From: an uncultured Verrucomicrobia subdivision 3 bacterium
GTDB lineage: Bacteria > Verrucomicrobiota > Verrucomicrobiia > Limisphaerales > UBA8199
Assembly: GCA_903913865.1 (NCBI GenBank)
Contig: CAIWMU010000223.1
Coordinates: forward strand, 1-52,188
Direction: 5' to 3'
DNA: 52,188 nt
Positions 39,511 to 48,844 of this stretch are shown piece by piece. Both the position numbers and the translations under genes were made by a program. The notes under the pieces were generated by a model. That model was not told where the DNA came from. It saw only the letters and a program-made list of their open reading frames with translations, and ran no database searches. Positions within the stretch are counted from its first letter, which is position 1. Every line of letters begins with the position of its first letter.

Positions 39511-40359
39511 CTACCTTCCCAACTCCCAAAACCTGGCTGCCGTGGAAATGGTCAACCGGTGCAGTTCCACTAACTCCTCCTCGGGCAACCTTTCTCCGTG
39601 ATACCCGCCTGCGAGGGTGAACGCCACGGGCCATTTCTGTTGGTGGCAAAACTCAAAAACGAGCCTCTCCCGCAAGGCCAGGACATCTTTCGTGATCCCG
39701 CTGCAGCCACCGATGTCACAATCTTCGTGCGGATCCATCCCGGCATTATAGATGGCCAGACCGAACTTCTCCCCTTCGAGGCTGTAGAGCGCAGTTGCGC
39801 ACTCAGGCAGGAATTTCTTTCCATCCATGCCGGGGGTCACATCTACCAGCCGGATGTCGGATCGCTTTCCAATAATGTCCTCCGTTCCATCCCCGTAGTG
39901 GGCATCGAAGTCGATGATGACGACACGGTCCACCAGCTTCCGCTGGATGACATCCAAGGCTGCGATGGCCAGCCCGTTGAAGGTGCAAAAGCCGCCACCG
40001 CTGTCCCTGCAGGCATGGTGCAACCCGGAGGAGAGGGTGCCGGAAACCCGGTCCTTGATCGCCTGTTCCGCAGCCGCCACAACTCCCCCGTTGGATGCCC
40101 GAACCATTTGATACAGCTTCGGGTCCCAGATAAATCCGTTGGATTCAGCGAGGGACTCCGGCTCCCCGGTGCGCACGGCATCGATATACTTTGCAGTGTG
40201 GGCCAACTCCAACTGATGCCGCGTCAGGAGCGGGGGAGGCTGGATCCGGACCCCGGGAACCGGATCCGTGATCAGGGATTTCATGATGTCACCAGCCTTC
40301 CTGGTTGTGTCGAAGGCGTGTGTGGATGCCACATAATCCGGGCTGTAATAGACAATCAT
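39511..40359 (-). CDS. Histone-deacetylase-family (acetylpolyamine/acetoin-type) amidohydrolase
   Basis: 282 residues with an excellent AAGGAGGT ribosome binding site 6 bp before the ATG. The zinc and catalytic residues of the HDAC fold are all visible: His114-His115 (SSGLHHACRD), Asp152 and His154 (DFDAHYGDGTEDI), Asp209 (NAGMDPHEDCD), and the Gly-Gly-Tyr turn (LAGGYHGE). GGGFCTFNGLAIAAL is typical. It is cytoplasmic. Bacterial members cut acetyl groups from polyamines, acetoin-related substrates or proteins, and substrate cannot be told from sequence. It stands alone upstream of the protease gene, 240 bp away. Confidence 0.9.
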   Translation of the reverse strand: MIVYYSPDYVASTHAFDTTRKAGDIMKSLITDPVPGVRIQPPPLLTRHQLELAHTAKYIDAVRTGEPESLAESNGFIWDPKLYQMVRASNGGVVAAAEQAIKDRVSGTLSSGLHHACRDSGGGFCTFNGLAIAALDVIQRKLVDRVVIIDFDAHYGDGTEDIIGKRSDIRLVDVTPGMDGKKFLPECATALYSLEGEKFGLAIYNAGMDPHEDCDIGGCSGITKDVLALRERLVFEFCHQQKWPVAFTLAGGYHGERLPEEELVELHRLTISTAARFWELGR

Positions 40360-40740
40360 CGCCGGACCTCCTTCCTCGAACCCTGGTTCACTGACGGTCG
40401 GATGAAGTCAGGTTCCGGGAAACAGCCGAAGCCACAGACTCCGGATACGAAAGACGTTGCATCACTTATAAAACTCATGCCTGCATGATGCAAACAGTGC
40501 GTATTTAGGTCAACAGAAAATCTTTAGTTAGCTGTGCATTGCAGCTTGTAATCACCCACTGACATGGACACTCGAAAAGTGGCATCGGCGGCCCTGTCCT
40601 CCGACGGGTTCAAGGATTTGGAAGTTGCCCCGGGATGGCCGACAGCCGCCTGCCCGCCACAGAACAGAGCCCCACAATATGCCCGCCATGCCACAACCTC
40701 ACCGCCCCATGCGAACCCCGGACAGCAGGGCGGCCTGAAA
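40360..40740. other. 381-bp gene-free region
   Basis: No gene is supported. The region holds the upstream leader of the deacetylase gene and the tail of the dehydrogenase gene beyond its stop. A word TGCATGATGCA is embedded near 40484-40494, with a related TGCATCA about 30 bp to its left; the pair looks like an operator dyad but is weak. Nothing else is visible. Confidence 0.5.
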
Positions 40741-42078
40741 TCAACGCACCTTCCAGGGGCCACGATGGGGCACATCCACCCAATCGGCGTGCCCGGTTCC
40801 TCCCGTGAACTTTTCACGGGCGGGGTCCCACTTCATCGTCTCGCCGTTGTAGTAGGCGAGGTTCGCGAGCTGACAGACGGCGGCGGTCCTGGCACCCGTC
40901 TCAACATCGCAGATGGGCTGCTTGCGGGTGCGAATGGCACTGAGCCAGTCATTGAGGTGGTCCTCGCTGCGGTAGAGCCGGGTTGTTGCCTGGCTCAAAA
41001 ACTCCTTCTCAATCCTGTCCAACTGGTCACGCAGCGGCATCTCCCCCTTCTCGATGACCTTGCCCCCGATTTTCACCTCGATCCGGCCCCGGTCCACCTG
41101 AACGACGCCGTGTTCGCCGAAAAAGGTGACATCGTTTTTGCCCGGGGCGTGGATGAGTTCGATCCCGTTTGCGTAGCGCATCCGGACCCCGTTCTGCGCC
41201 GTGCGCCAGTCTGCAGGGGGGGCAATCTCGCACGGACCGGACTCGTCCATGCCAAGACCCCACTGGGCAATGTCAAAGTGGTGGGCCCCGAAATCGGTCA
41301 CCGAGCCACCCCCATACTCCCGATAGTGGCGCCAGTTGGGGTAGTGGTTGTGAACGCCCCTCGGGCTGAGCACGGAATTGTAGGGCCGCACCGGTGCGGG
41401 GCCGATCCAGAAGTCCCAATTCAAGCCCGGCTCAACATTCTCCGCAGGCAGGTCGCACGGCACGGCCGGGCCGCCCACGGTCACCTCCACTCGGCTGATC
41501 CTGCCGAGCACCCCATTGCGAACCAGCTCACAGGCCACCCTGAACTCCCGCATCGAGCGCTGCATCGACCCGACCTGCAGGATGCGGTGCTTTTTCCGGA
41601 CAGCCTTGACCATCGCCCGGGACTCGTGCACCGATTTGCTGAGCGGCTTTTCACAGTAAACATCCTTACCCGCATTGGCGGCGGCGATGGTGATGATCGC
41701 GTGCCAGTGGTCCGGGGTGGCTATCACCACGGCATCAATATCCTTCTCGGCGACAAGCTCCCGGAAATCCTCGAACATCCTGCAGCCTTTGAATGACGCA
41801 CGGTCGCTCCTGCTCTCATAATGCTCCTGCACGCGCCGGCGTCCATCCTCCCGCCGGTGGGTATCGACGTCGCATACAGCCACCACCTGGGTCCCCGGCC
41901 TGCCAAGGAATCCCCCCATCAACCCCCTGCCCTGCACTCCGAGCCCGATGCAGCCGATGGTGATGCGATCACTTGGTTTACCCTGCGCGCCCCAGCTTGG
42001 CAGGATGAATGGCCCGGAGGCCGCCAGAGCCGCGCGCTGAAGAAAATGACGGCGTGATATGGATGATTTGGATGTCAT
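40741..42078 (-). CDS. Tat-exported Gfo/Idh/MocA-family oxidoreductase
   Basis: 445 residues. The N-terminus has a twin-arginine signal (SISRRHFLQRAALAASG), so the enzyme is exported folded, probably with bound cofactor. The Rossmann motif GCIGLGVQGRGLMGGFL follows, then the family motif VVIATPDHWHA and the EKP motif (VYCEKPLSKSVHE), whose Lys is the usual active-site residue. The C-terminal half has the expected sheet and GGGSVTDFGAHHFDIAQWGL. Such enzymes oxidise or reduce sugars with NAD(P)(H), or move sugar rings through keto intermediates. Members exported this way are very common in this phylum. Substrate unknown; neighbours suggest glycan breakdown. Confidence 0.92.
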   Translation of the reverse strand: MTSKSSISRRHFLQRAALAASGPFILPSWGAQGKPSDRITIGCIGLGVQGRGLMGGFLGRPGTQVVAVCDVDTHRREDGRRRVQEHYESRSDRASFKGCRMFEDFRELVAEKDIDAVVIATPDHWHAIITIAAANAGKDVYCEKPLSKSVHESRAMVKAVRKKHRILQVGSMQRSMREFRVACELVRNGVLGRISRVEVTVGGPAVPCDLPAENVEPGLNWDFWIGPAPVRPYNSVLSPRGVHNHYPNWRHYREYGGGSVTDFGAHHFDIAQWGLGMDESGPCEIAPPADWRTAQNGVRMRYANGIELIHAPGKNDVTFFGEHGVVQVDRGRIEVKIGGKVIEKGEMPLRDQLDRIEKEFLSQATTRLYRSEDHLNDWLSAIRTRKQPICDVETGARTAAVCQLANLAYYNGETMKWDPAREKFTGGTGHADWVDVPHRGPWKVR

Positions 42079-42334
42079 GAGTGAAAAAGGTGGAAGGATG
42101 ATGAATGTTCAACGGCCGGGCACAACGCACCCCCGCAAACGCATGACCGGAGACTCCGGCGATCTGCATGAATCCGGTTTCGGGAATAGTGCATGGGCCA
42201 TCCTCATTCGAGAGCAGTCATGAGTCAAGCCACCAATCCTGCACATTCCATCCCCGGAGCAGAACACGCCCCGGGGACCACGCAACCGGGCGTTGGAATG
42301 ATACTGGCACCGCATTCAGGAACCCTGTTCCCGT

Positions 42335-43657
42335 CTATTCTGCCTTCAACTCGAAATGGTGGGAGACCGGCTTCCGCGCCGCATTGATCTTCACCTCCAG
42401 CTCGGCGATTTGTTTATCCAGACGATCCAGTTCCCCTTTGCGCCGGGCTTCAACTTCAGGCCCTTGCGACCAATCGGGGAAGTTGTAGATCTGGACGTTG
42501 CGCCAGCGGTTGAAAAAGATGTCGTTCTTCTGGAAGACCATGGTGAGAACGCTCTGCGCCTGCTTTGTGATGGGCCCCGCCTTGGTCGCCAGATTCAGGC
42601 CCCTGGCTAGATCGGCAGCGGCAACCTTCCCGACCACCTCACCGTCGATGCTCAGCTCGTAGCTCGCATCCCCAAGGCCGGAGATCTGCAATTCATATCG
42701 GTTCAGTTCCTCCTGAATCGGGGCCAGCTTCAGCGCGGCAACAGCCTTTTCATCAATCGGCATCGGCAGGGCCTCATCGAGACGGTCGAAACTGATGTTC
42801 CCCTGGGCGGCTTTGAAGTTCTCCACTTTGCAACCCTGGGCGGCGACAACGTTCAAGGCCTTGGCATCCAACTCAGCCCGGGACACCAGCGCGGAAGCCC
42901 CGAGTCCCTTGAGCACGGCCCAGGCCATCACCGTGTGGCCAATGGGTCCGGGATGAACCGCATCACCACCACCCACGGTGTTGGGGGGATTCCCCACACG
43001 CTCCCGCAGGAGGATCGCCATGTAGGGATCGAACTGGTCCACGAACGTGGCTTTCTCCTTTGCAGCCACATCCTTGAGTCCATCGGAAAATTTGCGCAGG
43101 GATTCGTTGCGGACATCCTTGTCCGGATCGGACCGTTTATTGTCCTCGATCGGTTGCGGCGTCAGGAATGCCACCCGCGCACCACTGCTGCCGAGCAGTT
43201 TGGCGATCTGCCCCTGGCTCCGCACATAGGCCCCGAAAATATCGGGCCGAAAGGGCTGGTAGGAATGGTCGTTCATGCCGAACTTCACGGTCACGAAGCT
43301 GGGCTTGAGCGGCAGCACATCCCGTTCGAGCCCCTTTTTCACCGAGCTTTCCACCATCCCCTGCTGCGTGGCCTCATCCGCCGCAAAAAGCTTGGCTTCA
43401 TCCGGGTGCGCCCGCTGGCGCAACCAGGAGGTGTCCCCTCCCCATCCCACATTGCGGAAGGTCAGGTTCCAGGCGGGATGCCGGGTCAGAGCATAGGCCT
43501 CGATGTAGGTGGTGTAGAGCCGCTGCTCGGTGATGCTATCCCCGAGAAACACAACCCGCTCCCCATCATGGATGGCAAACTCCCCCGCATGCCCCCGTGT
43601 GACGAGGGCCAGAAAAAGAAACACCATCGACGCTTTTGTTTGTGCCAAAGATTTCAT
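42335..43657 (-). CDS. Secreted SGNH/GDSL hydrolase
   Basis: 440 residues from ATG 43657, with a signal peptide (TKASMVFLFLALVTRGHAG). The esterase fold is marked by block I FLGDSITEQRLY (nucleophile Ser), block II NVGWGGDTSWLR (oxyanion Gly), block III VKFGMNDHS (Asn) and block V DAVHPGPIGH (catalytic Asp-His). After about 260 there is a beta-rich segment and a C-terminal helical region (LDRLDKQIAELEVKINAARK) likely to be a coiled coil. The family removes ester groups such as acetyl from polysaccharides. The gene is 81 bp downstream of a second, unrelated GDSL-type esterase on the same strand. Confidence 0.88.
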   Translation of the reverse strand: MKSLAQTKASMVFLFLALVTRGHAGEFAIHDGERVVFLGDSITEQRLYTTYIEAYALTRHPAWNLTFRNVGWGGDTSWLRQRAHPDEAKLFAADEATQQGMVESSVKKGLERDVLPLKPSFVTVKFGMNDHSYQPFRPDIFGAYVRSQGQIAKLLGSSGARVAFLTPQPIEDNKRSDPDKDVRNESLRKFSDGLKDVAAKEKATFVDQFDPYMAILLRERVGNPPNTVGGGDAVHPGPIGHTVMAWAVLKGLGASALVSRAELDAKALNVVAAQGCKVENFKAAQGNISFDRLDEALPMPIDEKAVAALKLAPIQEELNRYELQISGLGDASYELSIDGEVVGKVAAADLARGLNLATKAGPITKQAQSVLTMVFQKNDIFFNRWRNVQIYNFPDWSQGPEVEARRKGELDRLDKQIAELEVKINAARKPVSHHFELKAE

Positions 43658-43738
43658 GGGCGCGATGCTAAATCCCGGACCAAACCGAAGCAAGCGGGTT
43701 CCGTGGATCCGATTGCCACCCCGTCAGGAACCGGAAAA

Positions 43739-44893
43739 TCACCGGGCTGCGCGAAGGGCCTTTTTCAATACAGGCTCGATCCCATCGGCCATCCGCATGA
43801 AACCGAGATCGGTGGGGTGCACACCGTCAACCGTCCCCTGGCCATCCTCCCCGAGGAGCCCCCTGGCTGGCACATAAAACAGCCGCCGGTCCCCCGCCTT
43901 GCGACGCTCATCATAAATCTTCCGCAATGTCTCGTTGGATTTGGTCCAACCGGGCCGCCGACCTCCCGTCACTGCCGCGCTCCCGGGCTCCACATTCTCC
44001 ACCAGCACGATCGGCGTGCGGGGGTGGGCCTGCCGGATTGCCGCGAGCACCTCGGGCAGCCGCTCCGCCACCAGATCGGCGCTCATGTTCGGCAGGGGAT
44101 CGAGCACATAGACGGAGGGGTCCAGTTCCGCCAGGAGTTGGCCGACTTCCGCCTCGCACCGGGCACTGCCTGAGAAACCGAGATTGATGGTGGGACCATC
44201 AAACCGCCGCCCCAGGATCGCCGGATAGGCCATGCCGGGCCTGCTGGCGCAGCCCCCCTGCACAATCGAGGTGCCGTAAAACAGGATGGGCTTTGCACTC
44301 GATGCCCGGGGAGCGGATGCCGCACACTTCGCCTCCGCTGGAACACCGATCTCCACCTTTGAGACCCCGTTGTAAAGCGGAAGATACAGAAGGAAATCGT
44401 GCGGCTCCCCGCCCAGCCCGGAGGCCAGTTGCTTCTCGGCGGTCACAGCGTCATCAGGCCGCGCCGCCCCCAGCCATCGCCATTCCCCCCGGTGGCGAAT
44501 ATAAAGATCCACCCCGCTCACGCCGCTGGCAGGCATGTGGGTCATGGCCAGTGTCTTGCTGCGCACCGTCCACCGCGCCGAAATCCGCTTTGCATCGGTC
44601 GTAAAGCGGATGGCCATGCCTGCGGAGTCCTGGGCCAAACCCCAGACCGCCGGCGGCACCACCCCCTCCGCCCGGGCGGGAAGCCGGTCATAGAAGCTCT
44701 TCGTGGCAGTCCAACCTTTTCCCTCCAGACAAAGATCTGCAGCATCCACCCACTGGAGATTCACGTCAGCAGGGGCGGCCCCCGCCGGTTGCACGCCTGC
44801 AAGGAACTGCAGGGAGATGCAGACAATCAGCCGGATGGCCGACAGGAGGAGGGGACTCGGGCTTGCGCCCTCTTGTGTGTGTTTCCGGATCAT
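43739..44893 (-). CDS. Secreted GxDLY/Lipase_GDSL_3-type esterase
   Basis: 384 residues from ATG 44893; in-frame starts at 45016 and 44902 are possible. The signal peptide is SAIRLIVCISLQFLAGVQPA. The N-terminal half has a beta domain with the eponymous motif GVDLYIR. The C-terminal half is an SGNH esterase, with FYGTSIVQGGCASR (nucleophile Ser), NLGFSGSAR, and DGVHPTDLGF (Asp and His). I read this as the GxDLY plus Lipase_GDSL_3 architecture. The substrate is probably an ester on a glycan. It may share a transcript with the GDSL hydrolase downstream. Confidence 0.86.
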   Translation of the reverse strand: MIRKHTQEGASPSPLLLSAIRLIVCISLQFLAGVQPAGAAPADVNLQWVDAADLCLEGKGWTATKSFYDRLPARAEGVVPPAVWGLAQDSAGMAIRFTTDAKRISARWTVRSKTLAMTHMPASGVSGVDLYIRHRGEWRWLGAARPDDAVTAEKQLASGLGGEPHDFLLYLPLYNGVSKVEIGVPAEAKCAASAPRASSAKPILFYGTSIVQGGCASRPGMAYPAILGRRFDGPTINLGFSGSARCEAEVGQLLAELDPSVYVLDPLPNMSADLVAERLPEVLAAIRQAHPRTPIVLVENVEPGSAAVTGGRRPGWTKSNETLRKIYDERRKAGDRRLFYVPARGLLGEDGQGTVDGVHPTDLGFMRMADGIEPVLKKALRAAR

Positions 44894-45085
44894 GGGCACC
44901 ATCTTAAGCCCACAACCGCCAGCGGCAACGCCAAGTTTCACACTCCACCAGATAACCCGCATTTCCCTCCCGAACTCTCTTCCAGTCGTGCGCCGAATTC
45001 GCCGGACGCTGCGCATCGAATTTCCCGATATTGGCCGCTTTTTTTTCGATTAGGACCATTCCGGACGGAGGATTAACGTAGTGAC

Positions 45086-45469
45086 ATGAAAACGCATCAG
45101 CCTTGGGCCCGGATCCTGAAAATCGTCGGCGGCATCGCCATGCTGCTGGGAACACTCGACCCTCTGGAAGGATCGCTCCTGATCCTCCCGGGCAGCGGAT
45201 TGGTCGCGCTCGGGATGTTCCTCTCCGGGGAGAACCGCAGCACCGTGGGCTACTGGCTGTGGGCCTTCGGCCTGATTGCGCTCGGGGTCGGGGTCCTGTT
45301 TGGTTTGAGTGCGCTGGGAGGGGTCGGCGGAACCAGCGCCTACTCCATCTGGTGGGCGCTCCTCATCCTCCCGTATCCGGTGGGTTGGATCATGGCGCTC
45401 GCAGGTTCCATCTCCGCCATATCCAGATACTCAAAATCAAGAAAGCAACCGATCCAGTGCCCACAGTGA
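45086..45469 (+). CDS. Small integral membrane protein of unknown function
   Basis: 127 residues with three or four hydrophobic segments: ILKIVGGIAMLLGTL, SLLILPGSGLVALGMFL, YWLWAFGLIALGVGVLFGL and WWALLILPYPVGWIMALAG. A basic C-terminal tail follows. A GGAGG stands about 13 bp before the ATG. The composition and segment spacing are those of a real membrane protein, but I recognise no family. Convergent with the next small gene, 29 bp between their stops. Confidence 0.62.
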   Translation: MKTHQPWARILKIVGGIAMLLGTLDPLEGSLLILPGSGLVALGMFLSGENRSTVGYWLWAFGLIALGVGVLFGLSALGGVGGTSAYSIWWALLILPYPVGWIMALAGSISAISRYSKSRKQPIQCPQ

Positions 45470-45498
45470 GCGAATCGGCCCACAGGACCGGAACTGCC

Positions 45499-45882
45499 TC
45501 ACAAAAGATTGGGCCAGGAGTGGCAGGCCAAAACCCAGATCGCCACAAGCTTGTTGAAGTTCAACAGTGCCAGCCCCACTATTAACCCATAGAAACAATA
45601 CCTCAAGGCCTTGCGAGGCAGGAGGGTGACAACATCCTGATCCGTTACCGGTTCCGGTTCGCGCGGATCGCAAACCTCTTTTTCAACAGGCTTTTCAGCG
45701 GGCTGATCGTAACGGAAGCAGTCGTAGGTAAGCCCCATTGCCTGACGGGGCCTGTGAAATCTCCGGTGGCGGTGACGGCGGCGGGGACCGGATGTCCGCC
45801 TGGTCCTGCCGGACTCCGGCGTCGTGGAACTTGCCGCAGTTCCCCTGCTGAAGGTTGAAAGCATACCGCCTAAAATGCTCAT
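45499..45882 (-). CDS. Hypothetical single-pass membrane protein with Arg/His-rich N-terminus
   Basis: 127 residues. A basic stretch (TSGPRRRHRHRRFHRPRQ) is followed by an acidic middle (PVEKEVCDPREPEPVTDQD) and one membrane segment (CFYGLIVGLALLNFNKLVAIW) near the C-terminus. Bias in the segments is consistent with a real protein anchored by its tail, but I see no family match. The RGT/RRH-rich part could bind nucleic acid or phospholipid, which is speculation. Start ATG 45882 has no clear Shine-Dalgarno. Confidence 0.45.
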   Translation of the reverse strand: MSILGGMLSTFSRGTAASSTTPESGRTRRTSGPRRRHRHRRFHRPRQAMGLTYDCFRYDQPAEKPVEKEVCDPREPEPVTDQDVVTLLPRKALRYCFYGLIVGLALLNFNKLVAIWVLACHSWPNLL

Positions 45883-45950
45883 GCTTTGAACATATCGCCC
45901 CGAGAGGGGGCGTCAAGTTCCGAAAGATCCCCCATCATGGCCCAAATCCT

Positions 45951-48683
45951 CTAAGGTTTGGTCTCAAGTATGAAGCTGGCCGGAGCGTAGGCATGCATCT
46001 GGACCGTGATTTTGCCTGAGACCGGAAACGCACCGCCCAACTTCTCCCCGCGCAGGCTGACAGGGGTTGCGGAAGTGAATGTCGCGGGAAGAGTAATGTC
46101 CAACCCGCCTCCAATCCCCACCTGTTCCCAAACCCGAAGCACCGTTCCCGGGCCATCCGGATTCGGCCCGAAAGCAGTCACGGCAACGCCCTTGCGGGAG
46201 AGGGTGATGCCGCTTTGCATGGGCGGCAGCTTGCCGGGTCGGGCGGTTGTGCGGGCGGCAGCGAGCGGAACCCGGGTTTCCATCGCCGGGGAGTAAAGGG
46301 CCGATTCGGTATCATATTTGCCGAACGCCCAGAGGCGGACCCGTGCGAGCATTCGACGGCCATCGCCGATCCAGCTCCCGAAATTCGTCCGCCAGTGGTT
46401 ATTGTAGAGATTCAGAAACAGTCGCGGTTTCTTCGGCTTGTAACGCTTCTCAAAATTGTATTCGCCGGGCTCCCCGAGACTGACCAGCGGGGTGTCCCGG
46501 GGGCAGATCCCCACACCCGCGCCGGTCCCCTCATCATAAATTGCGATGCCGCTGTTCACCCACAGATTGTGCTGGTTTGAAAAATCGACCGCCATGTCCG
46601 CGATCGGATCCAGATCGCCCCCAAGTCGCCCCACGCGAAACTTCGGATTCTCAATTTTGAACGGCAGGCATATCCAGGCGGTCTCAGGCCATCCATCCGG
46701 CTTCTTGTCCCAGCCCACTTCCAGATCGGCAACCGGCATTGTGCCCGGCAGCGTCAACCGGATGTGAACCTGCTGCGGCTGCCCGGGCCCGGGGATGGTT
46801 CCAGTCAGCACCGCAGAGACATCGACCGAGGTCTTGCGCAGGCTCAAAGTCATGTTCTCCGGCAGGGCTGACCCGTAGATGCTGTCCTCCGGCATGTCAT
46901 AGGCGGAGAAGATTAATTTGTGGGCTCCATATTGGGGATAGAGCGATTCCTCTGTCCATGCCACGAGATTGGAGCGTGCAAAGCGCTCGTAAAAATACTG
47001 GCCGAACCCCTGGGGTGCATCGGAATCGACAAGCTCCCTCCCGGTCCGCTTGTCAATCAGGCTCGAAATACGCCCCCGCCGGGGATCAATCGTCGCCTTG
47101 AAAAACGAGCTTTCAATCACCCCCGCGCCCTCGTCCACGCTGAGCCCGTCCGGCTCTGTCTTTTCATTCGAAACGACATACGTCCGGTAGCCAAGTGGCG
47201 GGATGTCCCGCGCGGTAAATCGGATGACCCGATAAGGATCCTCAATGGCCGGACCCTCCCCAAAACAGGGAATCGCCGGACCGCCATCCACCGGCTTTAA
47301 CGACGTGCCAAGCCCAAGGTGGAATGCATTCAGGGTAACCTCCCCATCCCGCTTCCAGGGGAGTGGATTGAACACAACAATGCGGCCTCCCCCCACGTTC
47401 ACACTGTCCGCAAGTGTCGCGACGGCGTCTTCATACGGTGCGCCAACGAGCCTCGCTGCGTTGTCGATGTAGTCGGCGTGATCCTTCCACGAGGCGGCCA
47501 TCAACTCATACTGTGGCGGCAGCCCCCGGGACCACAACTCGTCCCAGCCCTTGCCGTAGGGCTGTTTGACGTAGTGCTGGTTTGCCAACCCCCAGGTGTG
47601 CTCGCTGAACAGCATGCTCCCCTCATAGGCACCGGCGATCACATCAGAGATCCCGGGCCGGAAGATCCCCCAGCACCGCTCGAGCATCGTGAGCTGGTCG
47701 AGCGCCCCAATCACGGGGCGGATGTTATGAGCCTGCCTGCACGCGCCCGGCATGCTCATGGTTCCATGAATCCACGGGTCGGGAATGTCACTGCGCACCA
47801 CTGGCAGACTTCCCAGATCCTCCTTCAGAATCAACGCCGCAAAATCGTCCATGGTTCCGACCCGCGCCTGGATTCCCCGTTTCGCGTAAAACTCAATGTC
47901 TTTTTTCACGGTTTCCGGTGCTGGCGGGCCCTGGTTGTCCCCCGTCATGCTGATGTAAATCCAGCTCTTGTAGGGCCAGTTCGCCGGGGGCAGCGTGTCG
48001 CTCCCGTATCCATTATTGTAGAGCGTCAGCAGCCGGGAACCATCCGGCCCCTCCCACCAGAAAAACGGCGGCAGGCCCAGCGTCTTGTTCACAAGCGGTC
48101 CGCCCATGTGATAGAACTTGATCCCTGCATGGGCAAAAAGAGTCGGAAAAATCCAGGACTGCCCCGGCACATCGCTCATCTTCGCACTGATGGAAAGGGG
48201 CTGGCCAAACCGGCGGTTGATGGTGGAGGAAATGTTCAACCCGCGCACCAGATCCTCCAGCTCCGCCGTCTCGGTGTGCGTTGTGAACGGATAAGCGTGA
48301 ACTGCCAGGTTGCCATCCCGGATGGCCTGCTCAATCTTCTGCCGCCGTTCCGGGGTCTGACCATCCCAGATGATCTGCTTCATCGGCCAGCCGGAAAGGG
48401 TCCAGACAAACTGCTGGTCCTTGGGCTGCCTGATGTTCACCTCGATCGCATCCAGCACACGATCCGCCATCTCCGTCCGGTATTCATGCACCACATCCCG
48501 CGCCCGTGCCGTATAGCCAATGTCAAAGTGGGTCTTGTAAACGATCACCACCGTTTTCAACGCCGACACGGCGGGCTCAGCGGACTTTCCCCCCTCCCCC
48601 GCCGGCTCGGCCCGGACCAATCCCCATGACGGGTAAAGGGCGAAACCAACCAGCAGGCAGGCAAAGAATCGTCTCATGTTCAT
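45951..48683 (-). CDS. Secreted glycoside hydrolase family 38-like protein
   Basis: 910 residues from ATG 48683 (48677 also possible); the longer frame from 48788 lacks a signal. The signal peptide is FFACLLVGFALYPSWGLV. The GH38-type barrel shows the metal-binding THFDIGYT at about residue 50 after the signal, SKMSDVPG-like SAKMSDVPGQSW (probable nucleophile Asp), and long matching segments such as GSMLFSEHTWGLANQHY. The C-terminal third is beta-rich. It may be an alpha-mannosidase or act on another sugar; some proteins of this pattern are annotated DUF5054. Flanked by esterases and a dehydrogenase on the same strand. Confidence 0.85.
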   Translation of the reverse strand: MNMRRFFACLLVGFALYPSWGLVRAEPAGEGGKSAEPAVSALKTVVIVYKTHFDIGYTARARDVVHEYRTEMADRVLDAIEVNIRQPKDQQFVWTLSGWPMKQIIWDGQTPERRQKIEQAIRDGNLAVHAYPFTTHTETAELEDLVRGLNISSTINRRFGQPLSISAKMSDVPGQSWIFPTLFAHAGIKFYHMGGPLVNKTLGLPPFFWWEGPDGSRLLTLYNNGYGSDTLPPANWPYKSWIYISMTGDNQGPPAPETVKKDIEFYAKRGIQARVGTMDDFAALILKEDLGSLPVVRSDIPDPWIHGTMSMPGACRQAHNIRPVIGALDQLTMLERCWGIFRPGISDVIAGAYEGSMLFSEHTWGLANQHYVKQPYGKGWDELWSRGLPPQYELMAASWKDHADYIDNAARLVGAPYEDAVATLADSVNVGGGRIVVFNPLPWKRDGEVTLNAFHLGLGTSLKPVDGGPAIPCFGEGPAIEDPYRVIRFTARDIPPLGYRTYVVSNEKTEPDGLSVDEGAGVIESSFFKATIDPRRGRISSLIDKRTGRELVDSDAPQGFGQYFYERFARSNLVAWTEESLYPQYGAHKLIFSAYDMPEDSIYGSALPENMTLSLRKTSVDVSAVLTGTIPGPGQPQQVHIRLTLPGTMPVADLEVGWDKKPDGWPETAWICLPFKIENPKFRVGRLGGDLDPIADMAVDFSNQHNLWVNSGIAIYDEGTGAGVGICPRDTPLVSLGEPGEYNFEKRYKPKKPRLFLNLYNNHWRTNFGSWIGDGRRMLARVRLWAFGKYDTESALYSPAMETRVPLAAARTTARPGKLPPMQSGITLSRKGVAVTAFGPNPDGPGTVLRVWEQVGIGGGLDITLPATFTSATPVSLRGEKLGGAFPVSGKITVQMHAYAPASFILETKP

Positions 48684-48844
48684 TCCAAAGCTTAGAAAAC
48701 CCCATCCCCTTTGCAAAGCTCCAGAGGATGCCATTGCGCCCCTTTTTGCTCCTGAGGGTATTTTCCAAAAAAAGCAGGGGCCCGGCACCCGCGAGGCCCC
48801 AACTCTGATTCATTCATTGGTCAAGGAGGACTTCGCCACCGTCC

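Noticed and set aside
40564-41796. Plus-strand open frame (410 codons) opposite the Gfo/Idh/MocA gene
   Set aside because: Antisense to an enzyme with clear Tat, Rossmann and EKP motifs.
47319-48629. Plus-strand open frame (436 codons) opposite the GH38-like gene
   Set aside because: Shadow of a well-supported gene; no signal peptide or domain and high Arg/Pro/His content.
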